Positions 10,638 to 19,740 of a stretch of DNA of 64,000 bases are shown here, piece after piece (position 1 is the first letter of the stretch; every line of letters starts with the position of its first letter). Location: NCBI GenBank assembly GCA_039000515.1, contig JBCFYV010000024.1, positions 41,923,979 through 41,987,978 on the forward strand, in the 5' to 3' direction. This stretch comes from Timema cristinae (Eukaryota; Arthropoda; Insecta; Phasmatodea; Timematidae). The position numbers and the translations under genes were made by a program. The notes beneath the pieces are model-generated. The model had not been told where the DNA came from and made no database searches. It worked only from the letters and a program-made list of their open reading frames with translations.

Positions 10638-11013
10638 AGTTGGGATGGAAGAGTATGCGAGAAAAGGCCAATGTTATTGTAGTATCTATGGCGAAACAAT
10701 TTTTTTTGGCCAAAATAATTAAAATATTGCTCCAGTACAAACATAAAAAGTAATTTTATTCACATGGCGATCTCAAAATTTCTTTAATATCTGTCAAGAG
10801 TGTCCTGAAATTTAATGACAACCTTTTCCCTTTATTTAGAAAATATCTCATCATATGTTAGTTTACTAATAATGGATATTCAGAAACTGTTTATATCAAC
10901 ATGTGAAGAAAATTAAACTCGATATTTGTACTGAAATAATGTTGTTTTTTTAAATGCTATAAAAACTGCACAAACATTTGTCTCTTATCATGTGCTCTAC
11001 ATCCCACCCTAAC
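10638..11013. mobile_element. Palindromic MITE-P, second of the pair (copy A)
   Basis: The outer ends pair: gttgggatggaagagtatgc on the left with ctctacatcccaccc on the right. Inward, ggccaaaataattaaaatat, 'gtcaagagtgtcctgaaatt' and the mirrored right half follow. The duplicate is at 46980-47350. Confidence 0.75.
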
Positions 11014-11940
11014 CCTATCCATCCCAAGGTTCATTGTTTTTATAAATAAATATTTTTTTTTTTATAAAATATGGTAGTGAGTCCTACCCTTATCATTAAA
11101 CTTTATATAATACCAAAACTAAAATAATGTGTATAGCAACTTAATTTAACCAACTATATGTTTTTAAATAATATATCTATAGATAGATATGATAGTGTAT
11201 ATATATTCCTTATGACTCCCAGCAAAAGATTTTAATCCTAATAACCAACCAAAAAGGTCATATACTTACATTTGAAATTTTAAAATAGTTAAAATATATT
11301 GGTTTTGAAATTTACACATAAATAAACTAAAAGCGTTAACATTTATAGTTTTTAATTTTATCATTGTAAAAATATAAAATACTAATTTTTATATTTAAAA
11401 GTAAAAAATAAATTGTATTTAAATATACGTTAAGACTTCTAATGTTGTAAACAAATGGGATTTAGTTACTAAACATATTTTTTTTATAAATATTATAGTA
11501 AAACTTTATTTAAATCTCATATCGCATTGAATCCAAACAACATTAACATATATTAAAAAAAACACTATATAGACCGTATCTCTATATACGGATTACTTTA
11601 TAAATACTAGGACAACTTAACGAAATTAAAAATATATCTTTCTTAATATGGTATGTATTCCATGATAAATATATGTAGACTTTTAAATTTAGAAAATTTA
11701 CACGCAAAAATATTTGAAATTTACTAGGCAATTAGAACATTGTTTTACAAAGAATTAAAAAAACCTTTCCCTCAAAGATTGGAAAATATATTCATTAGTT
11801 TATTAATTTATCAAAATATTAATTACATAGTCCTAGTCTATATTTTATTAAAACCTGATTCAGTCAAATTTAAGCATCAGCAACGATCTCAAATAAACTC
11901 ACATTCTTAAATCCACAGAATATCGAAAAACAGGATATTG
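11014..11940. other. AT-rich sequence, no gene seen
   Basis: This is very AT-rich DNA up to the gap. No coding or element signal is recognised. The same sequence in copy B runs to 48285 and then continues. Confidence 0.5.
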
Positions 11941-12040
11941 NNNNNNNNNNNNNNNNNNNNNNNNNNNNNNNNNNNNNNNNNNNNNNNNNNNNNNNNNNNN
12001 NNNNNNNNNNNNNNNNNNNNNNNNNNNNNNNNNNNNNNNN
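11941..12040. other. Assembly gap (100 N)
   Basis: There are exactly 100 N, the usual placeholder for a gap of unknown size. It truncates copy A of the duplication and is followed within 20 bases by a poly-C run. Confidence 1.
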
Positions 12041-12156
12041 ATCTTAGCCATGATAAATACCCCCCCCCCCCACTATAATATAATTTAATTATATGTTAAT
12101 ATTAATAAACTTTAATCTTAATTTACATAAACATATATATATTAACACTAATAACA

Positions 12157-12204
12157 CATGAACCCCCATTTTATTTTTTTGAACTTATAAAATGGGGGTT
12201 CATG
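12157..12204. repeat. Perfect 18-bp-arm inverted repeat
   Basis: catgaacccccattttat at 12157-12174 faces ataaaatgggggttcatg at 12187-12204 around a 12-base loop. It lies in AT-rich DNA about 120 bases after the gap. It could be the core of a small foldback element. Confidence 0.85.
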
Positions 12205-12510
12205 AATATTTAATCATCTTTAATAAACTATTAATAATATAAATAGATATTTTAAATAATATATCTTATTTATTTATTACAATATAAAAATTAATGTTAA
12301 ATTTAATTTTATTATTAAATATTATTTTTATTAATATAATTATTTCATTTAATATAATAATTAATTTTAAATCTAATTCCTGTAGCGAATGGTCTTCAAG
12401 CGGTGATGACGTACTTTAAAAATATATTTTTTCATATTGTCTTAAAAGTCCAATTTTTATAGCAAGACCCTTAACTGACACTAGAAAGGTTACTGGACCT
12501 TCTTACGTCA
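12205..12510. other. AT-rich sequence, no gene seen
   Basis: Long runs of TTAAT/ATTAA words with no recognisable feature. Near 12385 there is a short tRNA-head-like scrap (gaatggtcttcaagcgg). Confidence 0.5.
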
Positions 12511-12511
12511 A

Positions 12512-12580
12512 GTCATGTGATCTGCATCTGTCACTTTTGATAGATATTATCAATACATATAAAATAACACTAATAATAAA
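12512..12580. repeat. Dispersed repeat R6
   Basis: It holds 'catgtgatctgcatctgtca' and then 'tagatattatcaatacatat', the clearest copy of the R6 core in the window. Confidence 0.6.
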
Positions 12581-12591
12581 AAGTAAAGTAA

Positions 12592-12760
12592 CACACCTTG
12601 ATAGCGTGTTTGTTTGTTTAGCTAGGGGTCCCAGGCTCGATTTCCAGGATAGCTGAAAAATGTATCATTGATGAAAATAGTCTTCCCCTTTCAGAATGAT
12701 AAATTAATGACTTGTGGCTGAGTGTTATGTCTGTTTTAGATTTAAGTTACTTTAAAATTA
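12592..12760 (+). repeat. SINE-3
   Basis: The head region is ggctcgatttccaggat (B-box-like). The body is 'atgtatcattgatgaaa' and 'cccctttcagaatgataaat', matching the SINE-3 copies at 32060 (+) and 4255/6541 (-). Confidence 0.65.
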
Positions 12761-12799
12761 GTGTGCTTATATAATTAACAAATCAACAACGATAACCCA

Positions 12800-13310
12800 C
12801 TTTATTGGCCGCTAGGTCTAAAACGATACTTTTGCAGAAAATTTTGACTGCTGATGACGGGGCTATTGAGTTTCGAATCTCATTCGGGTATACTTTAGGT
12901 GGATTTTTTAAGAATATTTTTCACTCTCCCACTACGAAAATGCTGGTACATTTTCTATAAATATAACCTTCTTAGTCCTCACTACTGGCATAGATTTATC
13001 TAATTACCAAACCCTTCCTTCGCCTCTGATAAGACGTGTATTAATCATAACTTGTGAATGTGTGGAATGCCAGGCCTCCACTGTGGTTCGGATCCCACGT
13101 TAAACTGTAAGTCCTTCATTTCATCTCACAATCACCCTACCATTACACATTAGCGTAAGTGCGTATGACCTGAACGGTTAGTAAGACGCGATGCTACTAA
13201 TAATAATAATAATAATAAACATTTCTAGTCCTTAAAACCATTAGCGTAATAAGTACATAAGCGTAAAATCCGAACGGGTTGTAAGCTTTAGGGCTAAAAG
13301 AATAAATAAA
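12800..13310 (+). repeat. SINE-2 interrupted by SINE-1
   Basis: The 5' part (12800-12979) has a tRNA-like head (tggccgctaggtc, then gagtttcgaatctc) and body. The 3' part resumes at about 13233 with 'accattagcgtaataagtac' and the tail 'ccgaacgggttgtaag'. The two parts join smoothly once the SINE-1 copy (12980-13221) and one target repeat are removed. Confidence 0.8.
12980..13221 (+). repeat. SINE-1, 5' truncated, inserted in SINE-2
   Basis: It starts near the end of the head (ctactggcatagatttatc), continues with 'gtgtggaatgccaggcc' and the shared tail, and ends (TAA)n. It is flanked by ttcttagtcct (12969-12979) and tttctagtcct (13222-13232), a near-identical target duplication. Confidence 0.85.
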
Positions 13311-13334
13311 AAATCTCAAATAACAAGCTATTTT

Positions 13335-13372
13335 AGCACAGAATATAATCCGAATGGGTAGTAAGACACCAA
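13335..13372 (+). repeat. Shared SINE tail fragment
   Basis: It holds only 'ccgaatgggtagtaagaca', the 3' end of SINE-1/SINE-2. No body was found before it. Confidence 0.5.
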
Positions 13373-13480
13373 CACTATATGTTAATCAATGTTGGCAGCA
13401 AAAAAAATTTATATATATATTATAAAAGACCCTTCCTGTGGAAATTGGACTGTACCTGTTAGAGACCTATATTTTCTTAG

Positions 13481-13725
13481 AGCAGTGTTTCTTATTACCT
13501 GCTCAGTTTATACGCTTATGCACTCATTACGCTAAATAGTTGGGAATGAGGAAGGTGGAATTTAGAGGAAGTGTACCAGCAATTTCGGGGAAGGAGAGTG
13601 GAAAGCCATTTAAGAAAAACCACTCCAGTACACTCGATCGGGATTCTAACACCGATCTTCCGGTCGTCAGCAGTCTAGTCTATTGCGAGAATGACGCCTT
13701 TAACCATAGGGGCAATGAAGCAAGA
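13481..13725 (-). repeat. SINE-2
   Basis: A nearly full minus-strand copy: tail region 'attacctgctcagtttatac', body 'gaaggtggaatttagaggaa', tRNA-like part 'cactcgatcgggattctaac' and 'tcgtcagcagtctagtctat'. The ATG ORF of 70 codons over it is incidental. Confidence 0.85.
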
Positions 13726-13749
13726 GATTTATTTATTATGCTACTATGC

Positions 13750-13872
13750 TAAGGATGAGTAAGGTGGAATTTAGAGCAAACGCTCCCGCAATTTCATGGA
13801 GAGAGAGTTTAAGAGCGTTTGGGTAAAAAAAATCTCTGAACTCCCGCCTAGTATTCATACCCCTTTCTACTG
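13750..13872 (-). repeat. SINE-2 fragment
   Basis: A partial minus-strand body, 'ggatgagtaaggtggaattt' to 'gcctagtattcataccc'. It follows the previous SINE-2 directly. Confidence 0.65.
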
Positions 13873-14019
13873 TACTACCGAAAAAATCAGGCTTTGTGAA
13901 TGGCAAGGATCACTTAATACCCAACTCTAAGAAGTAAACAATAATCTCGAATGTAAATAATTTTAAAACACAGATAATTTGTTATGAAGAAATCTAACGC
14001 TTATACAATTAACTAACCC

Positions 14020-14262
14020 GCCTCGATGGCGTAGTTATCTAACGCGTTAGTCCTGTTGAGCTAGACCGCCGAGAACGGGGGAGATCGTGGTTTGAATCTC
14101 AATCAGGATAACTGCGGGTGGTTTTTCCTAAATAGTTTTTCACTTTCCTTCCACGCAAATGTGGGGTCACTTCCTCTAAATCAACCTTCCCAATTCCTAA
14201 TAACATTAACGTAATTAGTAATTACGCGTTTAACCCAAACGGGTAGTAAGACGTGGTGCTAA
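14020..14262 (+). repeat. SINE-2, near full length
   Basis: Head cgcctcgatggcgtagttat with gtggtttgaatctc as B box, body 'ccttccacgcaaatgtgggg', tail 'cccaaacgggtagtaagacg' and 'gctaaat'. All parts are in order. Confidence 0.9.
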
Positions 14263-14366
14263 ATTAATTGTACATGAATAGGGGAAATTCGGAGACAGAA
14301 ATAATGTGTACTGATATAGTTTCATCCAGTATCATTTTTAAAATTTATGACTATAGATAACATAGC

Positions 14367-15060
14367 TTGATATATAAATGTAAGACCATCGTTTTCGTAA
14401 CTTTTTTTAACAGTCGACTATCTTTCTATCATAATCTGACTATACACTATCTAGGTAAATGCACTTTAGCCAAAGGGATCAAAACTCCAGAGTCTATACG
14501 TTCTTTCCATTTAAATAAAGACTGTTTGCCTAAGAAACGCTATTTCACATGTACTACCCACTTATGCACGTTCCTGCAAAAGCCTAACGCACACTCGTTC
14601 TCCCCTTAAGAATGCAAAAAAAAAAAAAGAGGTGATTGTTTTTTACAGTTTTCCACTCTTGAAAGCAAGGTAACAGGGAGGGTTGAAGAGTTTTTTTAAG
14701 AATAAAAAAACCTTTACGCTTATCTTTTCTCATTCACGATGTTCTTGAGAGACTTACACAAAAAGTAAACTCTGTTAAACCCCCTTATATATTTTTTTTC
14801 CTTCTCTGTCGTCATTGAAGCTTTGAGGGTACGTTGCAATCTTGTTGTGTGTAAACCATTTGTTCCGATATCGGCTGCTTCTAATGGGCCATTACGTTGT
14901 TCTAGCACGGCCCCCATTTCATTCATGTTACTCCCAATTTCTTCCCCCCCCCCCTCTCTCTCTCTCTCTCCATAACCAATTTCCCCTTCTTTAACCTTTT
15001 TCTTGATATCCTTGCCCGTCGCTGACAGTAACATTACTTCAAATATTGACTAGTTGTTTT
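14367..15060. other. No gene recognised
   Basis: It holds two chance-size ORFs (80 codons + at 14367; 104 codons - at 14720-15034). The minus ORF spans a (CT)n run and a poly-C run, which gives a low-complexity Glu/Gly stretch. No domain was recognised in either. Confidence 0.4.
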
Positions 15061-15239
15061 TGTTGTTACAACATCCTTCTTTTTTTATGTATAGTCCAAT
15101 AAGTGTAAAAATGTATTATTTAAACATTGTGTTTAAATATGTAATCTCAAATGTTTGAGATAATATATGGTTTGATTTATGTGGAGAAATTTGTTCTCCG
15201 TGTCTTATAACTCGTCGGGACTATTCGAATATACACGCA

Positions 15240-15325
15240 GAATAGTTTAGTACGAATAAGGTGGAATTTATTGGAAGTGTACCCGCATTTTCGTAGAAAA
15301 CAAGAGTAGGAAACACTACCTCAAG
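15240..15325 (-). repeat. SINE-2 body fragment
   Basis: It carries 'gaataaggtggaatttattg' and 'gtgtacccgcattttcgtag', which is the SINE-2 body on the minus strand. Confidence 0.65.
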
Positions 15326-15329
15326 GTTT

Positions 15330-15572
15330 TTAACGCCGTGTCTTACTTCCTATTCAGGCTATTCGCCTATGTACTAATTAAATTAATGTACTAAGGTTGG
15401 AACTCTAAAATTAGAGGAAATGCACCCGCATTTGCGTGGGGATAGATAAAAACTATTTAGGAAGACCACCCTCAGTGTACCCGACAGGGATCAAAAAACC
15501 TGATTTATCCGTCTTTGGCAGTCTAGTTCAACATGAGATTAGCGCGTTAGACCACGCGACCACCGAAGTGGA
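15330..15572 (-). repeat. SINE-2, near full length
   Basis: Tail 'cgccgtgtcttacttcc', body 'gaggaaatgcacccgcattt', tRNA-like part 'gtgtacccgacagggatc', and head end 'gaccacgcgaccaccgaag'. It is in minus orientation. Confidence 0.88.
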
Positions 15573-15744
15573 TACTACCTTAGTTAAACGATAGAGGAGT
15601 CAGACCCCGACCTCAACATCACAAGCGAACCCGACAAGACGAGACTGGTGACCGCCTACGTACGTGTCGATTTGTTTCACAAAAGTTTTTAATCTAAAAC
15701 ACAATTTCTTGTGATAAAAACATAACGGTCTGAATAGATGTAAG

Positions 15745-15835
15745 GCTCCTTTAGTCTGGATGGTTGGTGATGAGAAGATCAGGGTTTCGAATCCAACCCG
15801 GTTCTACTGAGTTTTTTTCTTCTAAAGGGTGTCCT
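15745..15835 (+). repeat. SINE-2 head fragment
   Basis: It holds 'gatcagggtttcgaatcca' followed by 'cggttctactgagtt', i.e. the B box and the start of the body only. Confidence 0.6.
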
Positions 15836-15924
15836 AATCTTCCTCTATTGAAATAAGGGGGTTACATTTAATATAAAAACCAATATTTCTCATACTTACC
15901 CTATCACGTATATTTTTGTTAGCA

Positions 15925-16105
15925 ATTCTTCTTACTCGTTAGGGTTTACACGCATACGTACTAATTACGATAGTTTATTATGGATGAGTAAGGTTGTATT
16001 TATAGGAAGTGTACCAGCACTTGCGTGGAGGTATGGGTCTAAGACCACTTAGGGAAAACCACATTTAATACATCCACCTAGGATTCGAACCCCGATCTAA
16101 GGATT
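15925..16105 (-). repeat. SINE-2, 5' truncated
   Basis: Minus orientation: tail 'cttactcgttagggtttaca', body 'ggaagtgtaccagcacttgc', then 'acctaggattcgaaccccga'. The head beyond the B box is missing. Confidence 0.8.
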
Positions 16106-16318
16106 CACACTGATAATATGAGGAACTGTCAATTATGGGAGGGTAGAGGTTCGTATCTCTGTCAGGTGTACTGAAAGTAATTTTTAATGGTTTTCATTCT
16201 CTATACGCGATTGAGGATGCACCTCCTATGAATCGAACCTTCCTCTTCCCTAAAACGTTAGTGTAATTAGTACCTTAGTACCTGTGGTTATAGCCTGAAC
16301 GGGACAGTAAATAAACTA
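16105..16318 (+). repeat. SINE-2, diverged
   Basis: It has 'gaggttcgtatctctgtca', body 'cattctctatacgcgattg', and tail 'gcctgaacgggacagtaa'. It abuts the previous copy head to head. Confidence 0.75.
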
Positions 16319-16367
16319 AAACCTTAACGATCAATTTAATTCCAGCTTTTATTTGTTAGTCTGTAGA

Positions 16368-16390
16368 CATTTTTTTTTTTTTTTTTTTTT
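16368..16390. repeat. Poly-T run
   Basis: About 23 consecutive T. It follows the SINE-2 tail closely and may be unrelated. Confidence 0.9.
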
Positions 16391-16627
16391 CATTTTTAGC
16401 ATAATTTTTAAACAGCAGGAAAACCTGTTACATGTTCGTGTTCATATGGAAACATTTGATGGGATTTCTACTCCATAAATATATTTTAAGCCCAACACAA
16501 AAAAAAAAAATGGAGACATAGCTAACTTTACCTTTTTTAACGTATTTGAAAAAATATAGACCTACAATCACTCAACATATTTTTCACTTGAAATAGCTTG
16601 CGCTCTCTCCAGACCACCTCAGGCCTA

Positions 16628-16885
16628 AGGTTCGTGTTTTTACAATCTTAATAAAAATAAGAGGGTTTTGTGCAAAATAAATAAAAGGTTACTTCAGTGC
16701 AAAGGTTTAATTTAATTTTCTCAAGAGCGGATCTGAATCTTTTGTTTTATATTTGTCATGAAAATAGGAGCATTAGAACATATTATTTATAAAATGGGGT
16801 CTTGTTAAAATTCTGCGATAACCATGACAAATATTTAAGAACTTTCTCGGTAAGTTTGTATAGAAAATTAAATTAATCGTATTTT
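16628..16885. mobile_element. Palindromic MITE-P, diverged
   Basis: Left arm 'tgtgcaaaataaataaaagg' and 'ttaattttctc'. Centre about 16790. Right arm 'catgacaaatatttaagaac' with 'agaaaattaaatt'. Confidence 0.6.
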
Positions 16886-16894
16886 ATAAATTTA

Positions 16895-17100
16895 AACAAT
16901 TTTACTACCTGTTCAGATTGTATGCATTTACGATAATAATTTATCTAATGCTGTAGGGATGAGAAAGGAAATTGGGAAACCGTTTAAGAAAATACTATTC
17001 CCAGTATACCCAACCGGGATTCGAACCCCAATCTTCCAGTCACAAGCAGGCCTGTTTAGCACTAGAGTGACTCCTTAAACCATTCGGCCACTGAAGTGGA
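16895..17100 (-). repeat. SINE-2
   Basis: Minus orientation: 'ttactacctgttcagattg' tail, a shortened body, 'cccaaccgggattcgaaccc' and head end 'cattcggccactgaagtgg'. The body lacks part of its middle. Confidence 0.85.
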
Positions 17101-17185
17101 TAAACCTAAACGCACGTTCCTTTTGTTCCCAAAATAAATTTATTTATAGTTTTATAAAAAAAGAATAGTATTTTATTTATTTACC

Positions 17186-17405
17186 AGCACTCTGTGGCGG
17201 AGTTTGCTAACGCGCTTGTCGTGTTAAGCTCGACTGCTGAGGATGGGGAGATCGAGGTTCGAATCTTGGCCCGGTTTTCCACTCTCCCTCCACGCAAATG
17301 CGGTTTCACTTCCTCTAATTAAGCCTTCCCAATTCCTAATCCATTAGCATAATTATTACTTAAAGCGTATAAACCGAACGGGTAGTAAAACGCAGTGCTA
17401 AATAT
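17186..17405 (+). repeat. SINE-2, near full length
   Basis: Head 'tggcggagtttgctaacgcg', B box gaggttcgaatcttg, body 'ctccctccacgcaaatgcgg', tail 'accgaacgggtagtaaaacg'. Confidence 0.9.
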
Positions 17406-17429
17406 TTATTTATTTTTATTTACCAGCAC

Positions 17430-17640
17430 ATCATACAACCCTATATTATTATACGCATTTCAATTAGGCTGATATGGTGGTGATGATGATGATGATGATG
17501 ATGATGAAGGCAGAATTTAGAGGAAATGAACCCTCAGCTGCGTGAAAGGAGAGTGGGAGAACATTAAGGAAAAACTAAGTAAAACACCCGCCCGGGATTA
17601 GAAACCCAACCTCCACGTCAACGACAAAGAAAACTAAACT
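17430..17640 (-). repeat. SINE-2 with internal (GAT)n
   Basis: It is a minus-strand copy. A GAT triplet run (17480-17507) lies where the 'ggatgagaaggtagaattt' part of the body normally sits. It is followed by 'gaggaaatgaaccctcagc' and 'cccgcccgggattagaaacc'. Confidence 0.75.
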
Positions 17641-17975
17641 AGCAAGACATTTATTCTCCGTGTCATCCGATGCAAGTAGTAGTTTTATTGAACAAAGCTT
17701 CCTCCAACCTCTCTTCATATATTTTCAGGATCAAATGGATGTCATCCACTTTGACCGAAAACCCGAGGAAAATAACAATTCTGCGCGCTCTTAGTTAATT
17801 TTATATCTTAAAGTCTCGCCCTCACTACGATACCTTACCCTGTTTGCGAAATAATGGGACACTAAAGTCCCTTCAACCGGCAAAAGGATCAGTAAAGTCT
17901 CAAGGGGGAGGAATCTAGACGTATAGTCAGATCTCATAAAAAAATAACCTTAGATATATAAATTCTCAAAGTAAG
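17641..17975. other. Unique sequence with a weak candidate terminal exon
   Basis: A pyrimidine-rich tract ending tatattttcag (to about 17730) is followed by about 21 open codons and a stop near 17793. The layout fits a 3' splice site plus a short last exon, but the peptide is not recognised and no nearby AATAAA was seen. It may be chance. Confidence 0.12.
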
Positions 17976-17976
17976 T

Positions 17977-18200
17977 TCCGCTTCGGTGGCCGCATGGTCT
18001 AACGCGTTACTCTTGCAGTAGACTATATTGCTGATGACGTGGAGATATCAAGGTTCAAATCTCTATTGGGTGTACTGAGAGTGGGGTTCCCTGAATTATT
18101 TTCAACTATTCCTACACACAAATGCGGATACATTTCCTCGAAATTATGCCTGCCTCATTATTATTCCATCGGTGCAATTAAAACATAAGTGTTAAAATAA
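17977..18200 (+). repeat. SINE-2, clear tRNA-like head
   Basis: The best-preserved head in the window: gcttcggtggccgcatggtc (A box) and caaggttcaaatctc (B box), with intervening sequence long enough for a class II (Leu/Ser-like) variable arm. The body is 'cacacaaatgcggatacatt'. The tail is missing. Confidence 0.88.
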
Positions 18201-18241
18201 AACTAATCTTGATACCTTTTGAAAAAAAAATATAAATACGT

Positions 18242-18303
18242 GAAATCATGTGATCTGCATTTGTTTCTTTTTATAGATTATATCAATATCTATAAAATAA
18301 AAA
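18242..18303. repeat. Dispersed repeat R6
   Basis: It holds 'catgtgatctgcatttgttt' and 'atatcaatatctataaaat'. It ends a few bases before the LINE/SINE-1 junction at 18313. Confidence 0.55.
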
Positions 18304-18321
18304 AATGAACACGGTGTTAGA

Positions 18322-18617
18322 AGGTGACCTGGTGGTCTAGGGGTAAGGTTTCGGGACTTCTGTGATGGGGGTACGGGGTTCAATCCTCGGTCCCGGCACA
18401 GATTTATCTGATTACTAAACCCTTCCTTCACATCTGACAAGACATGTATTAATCACAACTTGTTAATATGTGGAGTGCTAGGCTTCCACCGTGGTTCGGA
18501 TCCCACGTTAAAGTGTAGCTCCTCCATTTAATCTCACAATAACCCTAACATTACACATTAGCGTGAGCGCGTATAACCCGGACGGGTAGTAAGACGCGGT
18601 GCTAATAATAACAATAA
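18322..18617 (+). repeat. SINE-1, full length with 9-bp TSD
   Basis: Complete element: tRNA-Glu-like head (gacctggtggtctagg; ggttcaatcctcgg), body ('ggttcggatcccacgtt'), tail 'cccggacgggtagtaagacg' and a (TAA)-rich end. The flanking repeat is ggtgttaga at 18313-18321 and 18618-18626. The downstream repeat is codons of the LINE reverse transcriptase (Gly-Val-Arg), so the SINE entered at that motif. The minus ORF at 18246-18440 is incidental. Confidence 0.93.
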
Positions 18618-19740
18618 GGTGTTAGACAAGGCTGTGTAGTGGGAGTTTAGGTTGTTTAATGTATTCATGGAGGATGTTTGTGAGTAAACTTTTGTTGTTC
18701 AAATGGACAATGTGAGTGTGAAAGTGCTGTTGCACGCAGATAATGACGTATTAATGGATAAAAATGAAAATGACTTGAAGAATGCATTAAATCGTTTAAA
18801 TGTGGGGACAGGTAGAATGGGTCCTCATATAATTGTCTCCAAAATCTAAGTGATAGATTTTTTTATTAAGACGGAACAGGAAATGATTGCCAGCTTAATA
18901 TTAGTGGAAAACCCAGGTGAATGATTTTGCGTATCTGGGCAGAATTTTCTCTAAAAATGGAAGGATGGATGGTGAAATCGACAGATGGGTGAATGCATCT
19001 TGGAGAATAGTTGGATGTATGTGGACTATTGCAAAGAATAAAGCAGTATTGAAATAGACAAATATAGTGTCAACACACTTTTAAATACTGCCAACATTGT
19101 TTTTAAGTATATAAAGCATGGTATCAGTAGTAACACAAGAGCAAGATGAATGAGATATCTAAGAAATGTATCTAGAAAAACTCGTATGTGCAGAGTAAGT
19201 AATGAATGATGTGTGGAATGCCAGGCCGCCACCGTGGTTCGGATTCCACGTTAAACTGTAGGTCCTTCATTTCATCTCACAATCACCCTACCATTACACA
19301 TTAGCGTAAGTGCGTATAACCCGAACGGGTAGTAAGACGCGGTGCTAATAATAATAAAAATAATAATAATAATAATAAAGTAATGAATGGGTGCTGAAAA
19401 AGTGCGATTTGAAAGGAAGTCCAATAGGTAAGAAGTTGGTTTGAAAAAATTGAGAGAATGAGTGTGGATTGAGTGGATCAAAATGGGTGAACAATATAAA
19501 ACGAGGTTCAATGTAGTAGACGAATGTGTGAAAAAGAGAAACAATAAGGATGATAAGAATAAAAGAGCATGTATGACTCGGTGTATGGATGTTGTTAACG
19601 CGAAGGGAATATGCAAGGATCGGGAAGTGTAGAGAAAGTTAGTGATGTATTAAGTACCGAGATTTTGTTTTTTGAGTGATATGCACAGTTTCTTGCCTAC
19701 CCCGTAAGGGAACAGTTCGATTAGGTATGTATATATGTTT
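18618..19740 (+). mobile_element. Non-LTR retrotransposon (LINE) fragment: C-terminal half of reverse transcriptase, decayed
   Basis: It encodes, with stops and frameshifts, the second half of a LINE polymerase. It starts at a GVRQGC motif, passes the catalytic box (here HADND instead of the normal F-ADD), then a region resembling 'KDGRMDGEI..R' and 'MRYLRNVSRKTRMCRVS'. After the inserted SINE it continues NEWVLKKCDLKG and ends with 'RACMTRCMDV' and 'ICKDRE'. That order is typical of the polymerase tail of non-LTR elements. The catalytic box is broken and there are many stops, so it cannot be active. A SINE-1 copy splits it at 19209-19377. The clade is not assigned. Confidence 0.85.
19209..19377 (+). 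repeat. SINE-1, 5' truncated, inserted in the LINE, 12-bp TSD
   Basis: It starts at 'atgtgtggaatgccaggcc' in the body, has the tail 'cccgaacgggtagtaagacg', and ends in (TAA)n. The target duplication aagtaatgaatg lies at 19197-19208 and 19378-19389. Removing the insert and one repeat restores an open reading frame across the LINE junction. Confidence 0.95.

Larger units (their letters stand above)
1..11940. repeat. Copy A of a ~12-kb direct duplication
   Basis: The whole stretch matches 36361-48285 in the same orientation. It starts with the same bases at position 1 and 36361 and ends with the same bases at 11940 and 48285. The lengths differ by only 15 bases. The differences seen are scattered substitutions, microsatellite length changes and a few patches rich in small deletions. 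The match begins at the first base of the window, so its true left end lies outside. It ends at an N gap. It could be a real segmental duplication or an assembly duplicate (haplotig); the sequence alone cannot decide. Confidence 0.97.

Noticed and set aside
18319..18400. Functional tRNA-Glu gene at the SINE-1 head
   Set aside because: The segment continues into the SINE body and poly-(TAA) tail with target repeats on both sides, so it is a tRNA-derived retroposon head.
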